Shown piece after piece: positions 1 to 7,916 of a DNA stretch of 13,308 bases. The DNA is taken from the NCBI GenBank assembly GCA_031401675.1, contig JANNRR010000029.1, forward strand, positions 1 through 13,308. The letters are read 5' to 3'. The first letter of the stretch is position 1; every line of letters begins with the position of its first letter. Source of the DNA: JANNRR01 sp031401675. Its GTDB lineage: Bacteria; Pseudomonadota; Alphaproteobacteria; Rhodobacterales; Rhodobacteraceae. The notes under the pieces were generated by a model, which saw only the letters and a program-made list of their open reading frames with translations, was not told the origin of the DNA and made no database searches. The position numbers were made by a program, and so were the translations under genes.

Positions 1-909
1 GAACCCGCCATACATCACCGGCACCCCGGGCCGCACGATCTGGGTCAGCGCGATCCCGGCCATTGCCTCGGCATGCTGCATCACCAGGGCGCCTGCCAGT
101 GTCACGGGGCTCATGGCACCGGCCAGCGTGAACGGGGTGATCACCAGCACCTGCCCGTGTTCGGCCATGGCGATTAGGCCTTCGGCCATCGGGATATCCA
201 GTTGCAGTGGTGAATTGGTGTTGATGATCCCGAGCAGCATCGGGCGGTCGCGCAACCTGTCCGGCGTGGTGCCGAACGCCAGCGCCGCCATCTCGATCCC
301 GTCCATGGTCCGGGCGTGGCCAAGGGTCTGTGTCTGCCAGTTCTTGTCCAGCAGCGTGATCTGCGCGTGATAGATGTCCAGGTGCCGGGTCGGTGCCGGC
401 AGGTCCAGCGGCTCGAACGGGCCGCCGCCTTCCTGATGGACCACGTTCAGGCTCTGGATCACCTTCAGATAGTCGCACATTTCGGCAAACGTGCCATCGC
501 GCCGGCCACGGTCGTTGTCCATCACGTAGGCCGGACCGCCGACAGAGGCGAACACCGTGTCGGACCCGCCAAAACGCAGCGTTCGGGCCGGGTTGCGGGC
601 TGCCAGCGCAAAGCGGGCCGGCACCGTGGCCAATCGCTGCAGCACCAGCCCCGGGTCCAGCCGCACCGTCTCGCCGGTGACATCGGCCCCGGCCTGGCGG
701 AACAGACTACGGGCGCGCGGTTCCAGCACTTTCATGCCTATTTCAGCCAGAACCCGCAGCGCGGCCGCATGAATCGCCGCCACATGATCAGCACTCAGCA
801 CCTCGACCGGGGCATAGGGGCGTGGCACCTGCCCCCAGGGCCGTTGGATCAATGTGCCACCGGTCCGGGCCGGGCGATTGCCCCGGCGGCGGGGTTGCCC
901 CTCAGTCAT
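1..909 (-). CDS. MttB-family (trimethylamine/quaternary amine) methyltransferase, 3' end outside window
   Basis: The N-terminal 303 residues are visible, and the gene continues past the left edge. The family moves a methyl group from a methylamine or betaine to a corrinoid protein in the cytoplasm. The N-terminus is Arg/Gly-rich (RRRGNRPART), as in many bacterial MttB homologues. The block around residues 222-303, with NTNSPLQLD, ITPFTLAGAMSPVTLAGAL and ending VPVMYGGF, is highly characteristic. Family members are about 480-510 aa, so about 60% is present. The start is ATG at 909, preceded by a GAGG-type Shine-Dalgarno, and overlaps the stop of the upstream flavoenzyme gene by 8 nt (ATGACTGA), implying translational coupling. 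The pyrrolysine site of archaeal MttB lies beyond the visible part, so it cannot be checked here; most bacterial homologues lack it and several act on betaines. No corrinoid protein gene or methyl-corrinoid:folate methyltransferase is in view. Family is certain; substrate is not. Confidence 0.93.
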   Translation of the reverse strand, partial: MTEGQPRRRGNRPARTGGTLIQRPWGQVPRPYAPVEVLSADHVAAIHAAALRVLAEIGMKVLEPRARSLFRQAGADVTGETVRLDPGLVLQRLATVPARFALAARNPARTLRFGGSDTVFASVGGPAYVMDNDRGRRDGTFAEMCDYLKVIQSLNVVHQEGGGPFEPLDLPAPTRHLDIYHAQITLLDKNWQTQTLGHARTMDGIEMAALAFGTTPDRLRDRPMLLGIINTNSPLQLDIPMAEGLIAMAEHGQVLVITPFTLAGAMSPVTLAGALVMQHAEAMAGIALTQIVRPGVPVMYGGF

Positions 910-2959
910 GGCTTGCCTCGCGGCTGGACGGGTGTTCGTAGCCGGGCGGGCGTTCGCGGCGCAAAGGCACTTCTGGCCCGTTCTGGCCAAAGCCGCGCGC
1001 ATGGCGGTGCGCCGAATAGACCGCATCGGCGATCGACGACGGCTGCAGGCAGTCGCCGACCCGCGCCACCGACAGGGCCGGGTGCAGATCGGTCAGCGCC
1101 CGCCACAACCCGTCGTCTGGCAAACGGCCGGTCACCAGGATCAGCGTTGCACATTCCACCCCGGTTTCCCGCCCGGTATGGGCGCAGACCAATGTCACCG
1201 ATCCTGCGTTCCGGCGCAGCAAGATCTGCGACAGCGCCAGCCCGACGCCGCATTCCAGCAATCGGGTCTGCACAAAACCCTGTTCATCGGTCAACGCGGT
1301 CCAGCTGGAGGCGGCGGCGTGCGGCGTGGCCAGCGTGACCGCGTGCCCTTGCCGGCGCAGCTTCTCGGCCAGCGCGCCCCCCATGAAATAGTGCTCGTCA
1401 TCATAGACCACGACCGGCCCGATAACGGCAGCCCCGGCAAACAAGTCGTCGGGCGTCAGGGCATCGGGAAAGGTGCCGGCCTGCATGTTGGCCACGCCGA
1501 CCCCGTCGCGCCGCCAGTGCGATCCGGTGGCCAGCACAACGTGATCCGCGCCAAACTCCGCGATATCCGACGCCGCCATTTCGCTGCCCGGAAACACCTC
1601 GATATTGCCGGACTTGCCGATCATGTGCGCCCGCCAGTCCCGCACCCTGATCCAGGTGGACAACCCCGGCAGCGTGCTTTCGCGCAGCAGCCGCCCGCCA
1701 AGCGCGCTGCCACGTTCGGCCAGCGTCACCTGCAGCCCGCGCCGGCCCAGCGACAGTGCCGCCTCCAGCCCGGCCGGGCCGGCGCCGACCACCAGCACCT
1801 TTTGCCGTTTGGCCAGCACGGCAATCCGTTCGGGATGCCAGCCCTGCCGCCATTCCTCGGCAATCGTCGGGTTCTGGGTACAGCGCAGATGTACGCCTTC
1901 GTTGTTGGCCGCGCGGCAGATGTTGCAGCCGATGCACTCGCGAATCTCGTCGGCCCGGCCTTCGCGGATTTTCGCGGGCAGGAACGGGTCGGCGATCGAG
2001 GGCCGCGCCGCGCCGATGAAATCCTGAATGCCGCGCCGGATCTGGCTTACCATGGTGTCGGGCGAAGTGAAGCGGCCGACGCTGACCACCGGTTTCGTGG
2101 TCAGGCTCTTGACGAATGCCACATACGGCTCCTGAAATCCCTCGGGGCTGAAGCGTGCCGACTTGCTGTCATTGCCAAGAGAACCCGCCAGATTTACGTC
2201 CCACAGATCCGGCAATTCGGCCAGCATAGACACCACGTCCCGCCCCTCGCCATCGCTGGTGATGCCGTGCGGGCCGTGCAGTTCGTCCACCGCCAGCCGC
2301 AAGGCAACGGCACAGGTATCGCCCACCGCCTCGCGGGTTTCCTCGATCATCTCGCGCAGCAACCGCACCCGGTTTTCCAGCGACCCGCCATATTCGTCGC
2401 CCCGGTCATTCGACCGCCGCGACAGGAACTGAAACGGCAGGTAATCGTGACCGGCGTAGACATAGACGACGTCGAACCCCGCCGCCTTTGCCCGCCGTGC
2501 CGCATCGCGCTGCCAGCCGCGAAACGCCCGGATATCGCTGCGGTCCATTGCCCGGGCTGTCGTTGGCAGGTGGAAAAACGCCGGCTGGGTCGAGGGTGCC
2601 AGCCCCGGCAGCCGCGTCATCCGGTTCGAGGCATGCGCACCGCCGTGCCACAACTCGATGCCCGCCAGACTGCCATGGGCATGAATCGCCGCTGCTGTCT
2701 GCGCCACCGCCACGGTATCGGCGTCATCCCACAGCGTCAGAAACCCGTGCGGGCTGTCGTCGGATGATGGATGGATCGAGCAATACTCGGTGCAGACCAC
2801 GCCCCAGCCGCCCTCGGCCTTGACCCCGCGCAGCGCCGCCCCCGCCTGTGGCCGTTGCCAGCCCAGGCCGGTGGCATGCGGCGTCTGATAGAACCGGTTG
2901 GGGGCCGTGACCGGCCCAATCCGCACCGGTTCGAACAGGATCGCATGCGCCGGGTCCAT
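902..2959 (-). CDS. TMADH/DMADH-like FMN and 4Fe-4S oxidoreductase (old yellow enzyme family)
   Basis: 685 aa, close to trimethylamine dehydrogenase (about 730 aa) in order and motifs. Residues 1-340 form the FMN-binding TIM barrel (ILFEPVRIGP, AGIELWHGGAHA, GGSLENRVRL, GAARPSIADPF). The 4Fe-4S cysteines are C342, C345, C348 and C360 (CIGCNIC...CTQNPT). The C-terminal half is nucleotide-binding, with GAGPAG at 392-397 and VTGRLPDDGLW near the end. The TMADH catalytic residues Tyr169, His172 and Asp267 align with Y168, H171 and D264. The cysteine that forms 6-S-cysteinyl-FMN in TMADH (Cys30) is A29 here. Of the aromatic substrate bowl, Y59 remains, but Trp264 and Trp355 align with L261 and N352. 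Oxidative N-demethylation or deamination of an amine other than trimethylamine is likely. The ATG at 2959 has an AGGGGAA ribosome site. It is first in the leftward operon with the MttB homologue. Alignments are from memory of TMADH, not computed. Confidence 0.92.
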   Translation of the reverse strand: MDPAHAILFEPVRIGPVTAPNRFYQTPHATGLGWQRPQAGAALRGVKAEGGWGVVCTEYCSIHPSSDDSPHGFLTLWDDADTVAVAQTAAAIHAHGSLAGIELWHGGAHASNRMTRLPGLAPSTQPAFFHLPTTARAMDRSDIRAFRGWQRDAARRAKAAGFDVVYVYAGHDYLPFQFLSRRSNDRGDEYGGSLENRVRLLREMIEETREAVGDTCAVALRLAVDELHGPHGITSDGEGRDVVSMLAELPDLWDVNLAGSLGNDSKSARFSPEGFQEPYVAFVKSLTTKPVVSVGRFTSPDTMVSQIRRGIQDFIGAARPSIADPFLPAKIREGRADEIRECIGCNICRAANNEGVHLRCTQNPTIAEEWRQGWHPERIAVLAKRQKVLVVGAGPAGLEAALSLGRRGLQVTLAERGSALGGRLLRESTLPGLSTWIRVRDWRAHMIGKSGNIEVFPGSEMAASDIAEFGADHVVLATGSHWRRDGVGVANMQAGTFPDALTPDDLFAGAAVIGPVVVYDDEHYFMGGALAEKLRRQGHAVTLATPHAAASSWTALTDEQGFVQTRLLECGVGLALSQILLRRNAGSVTLVCAHTGRETGVECATLILVTGRLPDDGLWRALTDLHPALSVARVGDCLQPSSIADAVYSAHRHARGFGQNGPEVPLRRERPPGYEHPSSREASHD

Positions 2960-2994
2960 CGCTTCCCCTTTGTTGAATGGTCGTACAGTAAGCG

Positions 2995-3016
2995 GCTTGA
3001 CTGCTTCGGGTCAAGC
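2995..3016. promoter_or_regulatory. candidate operator 1, inverted repeat GCTTGAC-N8-GTCAAGC
   Basis: A perfect 7-bp inverted repeat with an 8-nt spacer lies in the divergent control region. The right arm contains the candidate leftward -35 box TTGACC (on the minus strand), so protein bound here would block the dehydrogenase/methyltransferase unit. Size and symmetry suit a dimeric TetR-type regulator. No binding evidence is available. Confidence 0.4.
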
Positions 3017-3058
3017 GGCGTGCGCCAGCACCGGATTGGCAGTTGACCGACCGGCCCC

Positions 3059-3084
3059 GCTTGTTGCATCGTCATTCAACAAGC
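3059..3084. promoter_or_regulatory. candidate operator 2, inverted repeat GCTTGTTG-N10-CAACAAGC
   Basis: A perfect 8-bp inverted repeat with a 10-nt spacer ends just before the ribosome site of the hydrolase gene and covers the candidate rightward -10 box. It could be a repressor site or an mRNA hairpin hiding the ribosome site. Its inner right arm is part of the CATTCAACAA decamer that is also found in front of the divergent gene. Confidence 0.4.
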
Positions 3085-3095
3085 GAGGATGCCCG

Positions 3096-5114
3096 ATGCC
3101 GACGATCCGGACCGACTTCCCGCACAGGGTAAGAAGCGTCGAAAGCATCCTGATCCCGCTGCCCGATGGCACCCGGCTGGCGGCCAAGATGTGGCTGCCC
3201 GAAACGCCGGGGCGCTACCCGGCGATCCTGGAGTATCTGCCCTACCGCAAACGCGAAGGCACCCGCAGTCGCGATCAGGGTCTGCACATGTATCTGGCGG
3301 GGCATGGCTATGCCTGCATCCGGCTGGACATTCGCGGCACCGGCGACAGCGAAGGCCTGATTTCCGACGAATATACCGTGCAGGAACAGGTCGATGGCTG
3401 CGACGCCATCGACTGGATTTCCCGGCAAACCTGGTGTGACGGCCAGGTGGCGATGATCGGTATTTCCTGGGGCGGCTTCAACGCCCTGCAGATCGCCGCC
3501 CGCCGTCCGCCGGCGCTGAAAACCATCATTCCGGTCGGCTTCACCGACGACCGCTATGCCACCGACGTGCACTATGTCGGCGGCTGCCTGTCAAAGGACA
3601 ATTTCGACTGGTCGGCCACGATGCTGGCGCACAACGACCTGCCGCCCGATCCCGAGATTGTCGGACCGGCCTGGCGCGACATGTGGGTGGAACGGATGCA
3701 GGCCAACACGCCGTGGAGCCACATCTGGCTGTCGCATCAGCGCCGGGATGCCTATTGGCAGCAGGGCTCGGTCTGCGAGGATTTCGCGGCCATCACCATC
3801 CCGGTCTATGCCATATCCGGCTGGGCCGACAACTATTCCGAGGCGGTCCCCCGCCTGCTGGCCGGGCTGTCCGGACCGTGTCTTGGCCTGATCGGCCCGT
3901 GGGCGCATTCCTTTCCGCATGATGTCGCGGTGCAGCCGGCGATCGGCTGGCTGCAAGAGGTGGTGCGCTGGTGCGACCACTGGCTGAAGGGTGTGGCCAC
4001 CGGGATCATGGACGAGCCGATGCTGCGGGTCTGGATGCAGGACGGGGTGCCGCCACGGACCTGCTATCTGGAACGCCCCGGCCGTTGGGTGGGCGAGGAC
4101 ACCTGGCCCTCGCCCCGGATCGTCCCGGTGCGGCACTATCTGGGCACGGGCGGGCAACTGACGCCGACTGCTGGCCCCGCATCCGCAGTACCGATCAACT
4201 CGCCGCTGTGGGTCGGTCTGGCGGCGGGGGAGGTTGGCCGCTACGGCGAGGATGCCGACTGGCCGACGGATCAGCGCGAGGATGACGGCGGTTCGCTGGT
4301 GTTCGTCAGCGCGCCGCTGCTGGACCGGCTGGAAATCCTTGGCGCACCGACCCTGCACCTCAGCTTCACCTGCGACAAGCCGCAGGCGCTGGTTGCCGTG
4401 CGCCTGAACGATGTCGCCCCCGACGGCGCCTCGACCCGCGTGACCGTCGGGCTGTTGAACCTGACGCACCGCGACAGCCACGCGTCCCCTACCCCGCTTG
4501 TCCCCGGCGCGGTCTATCAGACCACCGTCGAGCTGGACGACATCGCCCATGCCTTTGCCCCCGGCCACCGGATCGCGGTGGCGATCTCGACCAGCTACTG
4601 GCCGATTGCCTGGCCCTCGCCGGAACTTGCCACCGTCACCGTCACCTGCGGCGACAGCTGGCTGACGCTGCCGGTCCGCCCGGTCCGCGCCGAAGATGCC
4701 GCCCTGCGCCCGTTCGCTGCCCCCGAATCCGCACCGCAGGTAGCGACCAGACAGCGCAGCGTCGCGCCATCGCATCCGCGCCGCGTGACCCGCGATCTGC
4801 TTTCGGGCCGGATGACTGTCGATTTCCCGCGTTGGACCTACGCGACCGAAATGCCGGATATCGGCGTCACCCAGACCTCCGAAGGCTATTGCCGCCACGA
4901 AATCACCGATGGTGATCCGTTGTCGGCCGTGACCCTTGCCGGGTACACGGTGGGCATTCAGCGCCGTGACACCACAGTCGGCCATCACAGCACCGGCCGG
5001 CTGACGTGCGATGCCACGCATTTCATTCTGGACTCCACGCTGACCATTTCCGAAAACGGCACCGACATCTTTCACCGCAAATGGCACGAGAGAATCCGGC
5101 GTGACCTGGTCTGA
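3096..5114 (+). CDS. CocE/NonD family serine hydrolase (X-Pro dipeptidyl-peptidase S15 type)
   Basis: 672 aa alpha/beta hydrolase that cleaves an ester or amide bond. The nucleophile elbow is GISWGG with S124. The probable acid is D245 (SGWADNYS) and the probable histidine H271 (GPWAHS). These are the catalytic serine, aspartate and histidine expected of cocaine-esterase/PepX proteins. Residues about 300-560 form the C-terminal jelly-roll (ILGAPTLHLSF, HRIAVAIS). A further 110 residues or so follow. There is no signal peptide, so it should be cytoplasmic. ATG 3096 is chosen because GAGGA lies 6 nt upstream; the frame is open to 2898, but that part runs through the control region. It is divergent from the dehydrogenase and 24 nt before the importer genes with no terminator, so it probably acts on the imported compound. 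Substrate unknown. Confidence 0.92.
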   Translation: MPTIRTDFPHRVRSVESILIPLPDGTRLAAKMWLPETPGRYPAILEYLPYRKREGTRSRDQGLHMYLAGHGYACIRLDIRGTGDSEGLISDEYTVQEQVDGCDAIDWISRQTWCDGQVAMIGISWGGFNALQIAARRPPALKTIIPVGFTDDRYATDVHYVGGCLSKDNFDWSATMLAHNDLPPDPEIVGPAWRDMWVERMQANTPWSHIWLSHQRRDAYWQQGSVCEDFAAITIPVYAISGWADNYSEAVPRLLAGLSGPCLGLIGPWAHSFPHDVAVQPAIGWLQEVVRWCDHWLKGVATGIMDEPMLRVWMQDGVPPRTCYLERPGRWVGEDTWPSPRIVPVRHYLGTGGQLTPTAGPASAVPINSPLWVGLAAGEVGRYGEDADWPTDQREDDGGSLVFVSAPLLDRLEILGAPTLHLSFTCDKPQALVAVRLNDVAPDGASTRVTVGLLNLTHRDSHASPTPLVPGAVYQTTVELDDIAHAFAPGHRIAVAISTSYWPIAWPSPELATVTVTCGDSWLTLPVRPVRAEDAALRPFAAPESAPQVATRQRSVAPSHPRRVTRDLLSGRMTVDFPRWTYATEMPDIGVTQTSEGYCRHEITDGDPLSAVTLAGYTVGIQRRDTTVGHHSTGRLTCDATHFILDSTLTISENGTDIFHRKWHERIRRDLV

Positions 5115-5138
5115 CGCATTGGCAAGGGGCAGCTAGCC

Positions 5139-6089
5139 ATGTTGGCCTATGCCGTCAAACGCATCGCCCTGGCACTGTTGATCCTTTTCGTGGTCATGCT
5201 GGCGATGTACGCGATGGTGTTTCTGGTGCCGGGCGATCCGGCAGGCGTGGCGCTTGGCCCCCGGGCGACCCCGGCGCTGAAGGCCGAACTGATCACCCGG
5301 ATGGGCCTTGATCAACCGCTGTATGTTCAGGTCTGGAACTTTTTCCGCAACGCGCTGACCGGCAACCTCGGCTACGACGTCTGGTCGAAGCGCCCGGTTC
5401 TGGGCATGATTCTGGAGGTGTTTCCCAACACCCTGATCCTGGGTGCCGTGGCGCTTGGCTGGGCGCTGGTCCTGGGCATCGGTCTTGGCTGTCTGGCAGT
5501 GGTGTGGCGCGATACCGTTGCCGACCGGGTGCTGGGCATCCTGTCGGTCAGCATGATTTCAGTGCCGTCGTTCGTGATCGCCATCTATTCGCTGCTGATC
5601 TTTTCCGTCTGGCTTGGCTGGCTGCCGGCCATCGGCGCGGGCGAAGCCGGAGATTTCGGCTCACAGGCGCGCGCGGTGATCCTGCCGGCATTCGCCATCG
5701 GCATCAGCTGGGTCGGCTATCTGGCGCGGCTGGTGCGGGCCTCGCTCCTGGAGGTGATGGGCGCCAACCACATCCGCACGGCGCGGGCCTTTGGTCTGCC
5801 CGAAGCCCGCATCGTCACCCGCTACGCGCTGCGCATCGCCATCATTCCCACCATTGCCATCATCGCCGTCGGCTTCGGCTCGATCCTGTCCAGCGCGGTC
5901 TTCGTGGAAACGGTGTTCTCGCGCCCGGGGATCGGGTCGCTGATCACCAACGCGGTGGCCAAACGCAACTATCCCCTGGTCATGGGCACCGTGCTGTTCA
6001 TGACCGCTTTTTACCTTTTCGTCGTCACCGCCGCTGATCTGCTGATCGCGCGGCTGGATCCAAGGGTGCGCGATGTCTTTCGCGGCTGA
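5139..6089 (+). CDS. ABC importer permease, DppB/OppB type
   Basis: 316 aa inner-membrane subunit of a peptide/opine/nickel-type importer. Hydrophobic segments lie at about 9-30, 98-121, 134-157, 178-197, 233-257 and 282-304, six as expected. The first periplasmic loop has the usual VPGDPAG and MGLDQPLYVQ. The cytoplasmic EAA loop that contacts the ATPases is at about 205-224 (EVMGANHIRTARAFGLPEAR). VETVFSRPGIGSL at about 256-268 is typical of the DppB subfamily. AAGGGG lies 9 nt before the ATG. It is the first transporter gene after the hydrolase and overlaps the next permease by 17 nt. Confidence 0.95.
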   Translation: MLAYAVKRIALALLILFVVMLAMYAMVFLVPGDPAGVALGPRATPALKAELITRMGLDQPLYVQVWNFFRNALTGNLGYDVWSKRPVLGMILEVFPNTLILGAVALGWALVLGIGLGCLAVVWRDTVADRVLGILSVSMISVPSFVIAIYSLLIFSVWLGWLPAIGAGEAGDFGSQARAVILPAFAIGISWVGYLARLVRASLLEVMGANHIRTARAFGLPEARIVTRYALRIAIIPTIAIIAVGFGSILSSAVFVETVFSRPGIGSLITNAVAKRNYPLVMGTVLFMTAFYLFVVTAADLLIARLDPRVRDVFRG

Positions 6090-6945
6090 ACCCCTGCCCG
6101 CCCGCCGGACGGCGCTGCGCGCGCTTTGGCGCGACCCGATGGGGCTGTTCGGTGCCATCCTTGTTGCCGCCTTTCTGGCCATGGCTTTGTTCGCACCGTG
6201 GCTCGCACCCTTTGACCCGGTAAAGATCGATGTCGCGAACAAATTCGCGCCGCCCGGTCTTGCGCACTGGGCCGGCACCGATCAGTTGGGCCGCGACACG
6301 CTCAGCCGGATCATCTGGGGGGCGCGCACCGCTCTGGGGATTGCGCTGACGGCAACCGGGGTGGCCGGGGCCATTGGACTTCTGCTGGGGCTGATCGCGG
6401 GCTACGGACCGCGCTGGCTGGACCTGATCTTCGTGCTGATGTTTGACTCGCTGTCGTCGCTGCCGATGGTGATGTTCGCGCTGGCCGTCATCACCGTGCT
6501 TGGCCCCGGCACCGCGACCCTGATCCTGGTGATCGTGCTGGTGTCGATCCCGGGCTATGCAAGGCTGATCCGGGCCCAGACCCTGACCCTGCAACAGGCT
6601 GATTTCATTCAGGCCGAACGGGTGATGGGCGCTTCGTCTGCCCGCATCATCCTGCGCCATCTCTTGCCCAACGTCGTCGGGCCGCTGGTGATCGTGCTGT
6701 CGATGGATGTGCCGGTGGTGATCATGCTGGAGGCGGGGCTCAGCTATCTGAACCTCGGGGTCAAGCCGCCAACCGCCAGCTGGGGCAACATCCTGTATGA
6801 CGGCTATACCTCGCTGCGTCAGGCCCCGTCGATGGTGATTGCCGCCGGTATCCCGCTGGTTCTGGCAACGCTTGGCTTTACCTTTTTCGGCGAGGGGCTG
6901 CGCGACGCGCTGGATCCCAAACTGCAGCTGCGGGGGCTGCGATGA
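6073..6945 (+). CDS. ABC importer permease, DppC/OppC type
   Basis: 290 aa partner of the preceding permease. The first membrane segment is at about 25-45, followed by the DppC hallmark HWAGTDQLGRDTLSRIIWGAR at 65-85. Further membrane segments lie at about 88-110, 115-140, 145-160, 200-222 and 252-272. The EAA loop is at about 176-196 (QADFIQAERVMGASSARI). The start lies inside the upstream gene (17-nt overlap), and the stop overlaps the next start as ATGA, so expression is coupled. Transported substrate cannot be read from the sequence. Confidence 0.95.
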   Translation: MSFAAEPLPARRTALRALWRDPMGLFGAILVAAFLAMALFAPWLAPFDPVKIDVANKFAPPGLAHWAGTDQLGRDTLSRIIWGARTALGIALTATGVAGAIGLLLGLIAGYGPRWLDLIFVLMFDSLSSLPMVMFALAVITVLGPGTATLILVIVLVSIPGYARLIRAQTLTLQQADFIQAERVMGASSARIILRHLLPNVVGPLVIVLSMDVPVVIMLEAGLSYLNLGVKPPTASWGNILYDGYTSLRQAPSMVIAAGIPLVLATLGFTFFGEGLRDALDPKLQLRGLR

Positions 6946-7916
6946 CCGGGCCCGAAGTTCTCCTCGCGGTCGAAAATCTGTCGATCAGCTACGCCGGGTC
7001 CGGAGCACCGGTACAGGCCCTGCGCGCCGCGCATCTGACTGCCCGGGCGGGCGAGGTGATCGGCATCGTTGGTGAAAGCGGTTGCGGCAAATCCACGCTT
7101 GCCTCGGCGCTGATCAACCTGCTGGCCACCAACGCAAGGGTGACGTCGGGCAGCGTGAAACTGCGCGGCCGCGATATCCTGCACCTGACGGAACCTGAAA
7201 AGCGCAGCCTCCGCGGCCGCCACATCGCGATGGTATTTCAGGACCCGATGACCGCCTTCAATCCGGTTCTGCCGATCGGCGCGCAACTGGTGGACTATCA
7301 GCACCATCTGGCGCTGCCCCGCGCCGAAAAACGGGCCCGCGCCCGCGCCATGCTGGGCCGCGTCGGCATTCCCGACCCGGGTCAGGTGCTGAAACGCTAT
7401 GTACACGAGCTGTCCGGCGGCATGCGTCAGCGCGCGGCCATTGCCAGCGCGCTCTTGATGACGCCCGAGGTGCTGGTGGCGGACGAGCCGACCACGGCGC
7501 TTGACGTGACGATGGAAGCGCAGATCATCCACCTGCTGCGCGAATTGCGCGCCGACCATCAGGGCACGATTCTGGTGATTACCCACCATCTGGGCGTGGT
7601 TGGCGAATTGTGTGACCGGGTCTATGTCATGTACGCTGGTCAGGTGGTAGAGGAGGCGCTGGTTGACGACCTGTATCACGCCCCGCGCCACCCCTACACG
7701 CGGGCGCTGATCGCCTGCGATCCGGCGCATCTGCACAGCCATACCCCGATCCTGCCCACCATCCCCGGCCACCTGCCCGATCTGTCGCAGCCGCCGCCCG
7801 GTTGCAGCTTTGCGGACCGCTGCCCGCAGGTCACCGGCCGTTGCCGCAACACCGCCCCGCCCTGGGTCCGGATTTCGGCCAGCCAGTCGGTGCTGTGCCA
7901 CGAGGCGGTAACATGA
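6942..7916 (+). CDS. ABC importer ATPase, DppD/OppD type
   Basis: 324 aa ATPase that powers the importer. Walker A is GESGCGKST (44-52), Q-loop glutamine Q100, signature LSGGMRQR (157-164), Walker B VLVADEP (177-183) and switch histidine H215. The oligopeptide-transporter C-terminal domain has HPYTRALI and cysteines C288, C294, C301 and C319, spaced C-x5-C-x6-C-x17-C. In the mycobacterial Dpp importer, equivalent C-terminal cysteines bind a 4Fe-4S cluster, so one is plausible here. ATGA overlaps join it to both the permease before and the ATPase after. Confidence 0.95.
   Translation: MTGPEVLLAVENLSISYAGSGAPVQALRAAHLTARAGEVIGIVGESGCGKSTLASALINLLATNARVTSGSVKLRGRDILHLTEPEKRSLRGRHIAMVFQDPMTAFNPVLPIGAQLVDYQHHLALPRAEKRARARAMLGRVGIPDPGQVLKRYVHELSGGMRQRAAIASALLMTPEVLVADEPTTALDVTMEAQIIHLLRELRADHQGTILVITHHLGVVGELCDRVYVMYAGQVVEEALVDDLYHAPRHPYTRALIACDPAHLHSHTPILPTIPGHLPDLSQPPPGCSFADRCPQVTGRCRNTAPPWVRISASQSVLCHEAVT

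Larger units (their letters stand above)
2960..3095. promoter_or_regulatory. divergent control region between the dehydrogenase and hydrolase genes
   Basis: 136 bp with no gene, flanked by oppositely oriented starts. It must hold the promoters for both units. Leftward candidate: TTGACC at 3014-3009 and TACTGT at 2990-2985, 18 nt apart. Rightward candidate: TTGACC at 3043-3048 and CATCGT at 3067-3072, 18 nt apart. Both -10 boxes are poor matches, so the promoter calls are weak. Two inverted repeats (listed separately) overlap the candidate leftward -35 and rightward -10, positions where a repressor would act. The BetI-like regulator encoded at 10507 is the obvious candidate ligand-responsive regulator, by inference only. 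Confidence 0.6.

Noticed and set aside
1..909. Pyrrolysine-containing MttB
   Set aside because: The visible 303 codons have no in-frame amber codon and the pyrrolysine position lies outside the window, so the claim cannot be supported.
854..2767. Long plus-strand open frame of 637 codons opposite the dehydrogenase gene
   Set aside because: It is a GC-rich antisense shadow: the minus strand encodes a complete, motif-perfect flavoenzyme, and the plus translation is Arg/Pro/Gln-rich with no recognisable domain.
2898..3095. Upstream extension of the hydrolase reading frame
   Set aside because: It would translate the divergent control region, lacks a ribosome site, and is not similar to the family; GAGGA precedes ATG 3096.
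3591..5087. Minus-strand open frame of 498 codons opposite the hydrolase gene
   Set aside because: Antisense of a clear CocE/NonD protein; low-complexity Arg/Gly/Gln composition and no ribosome site.
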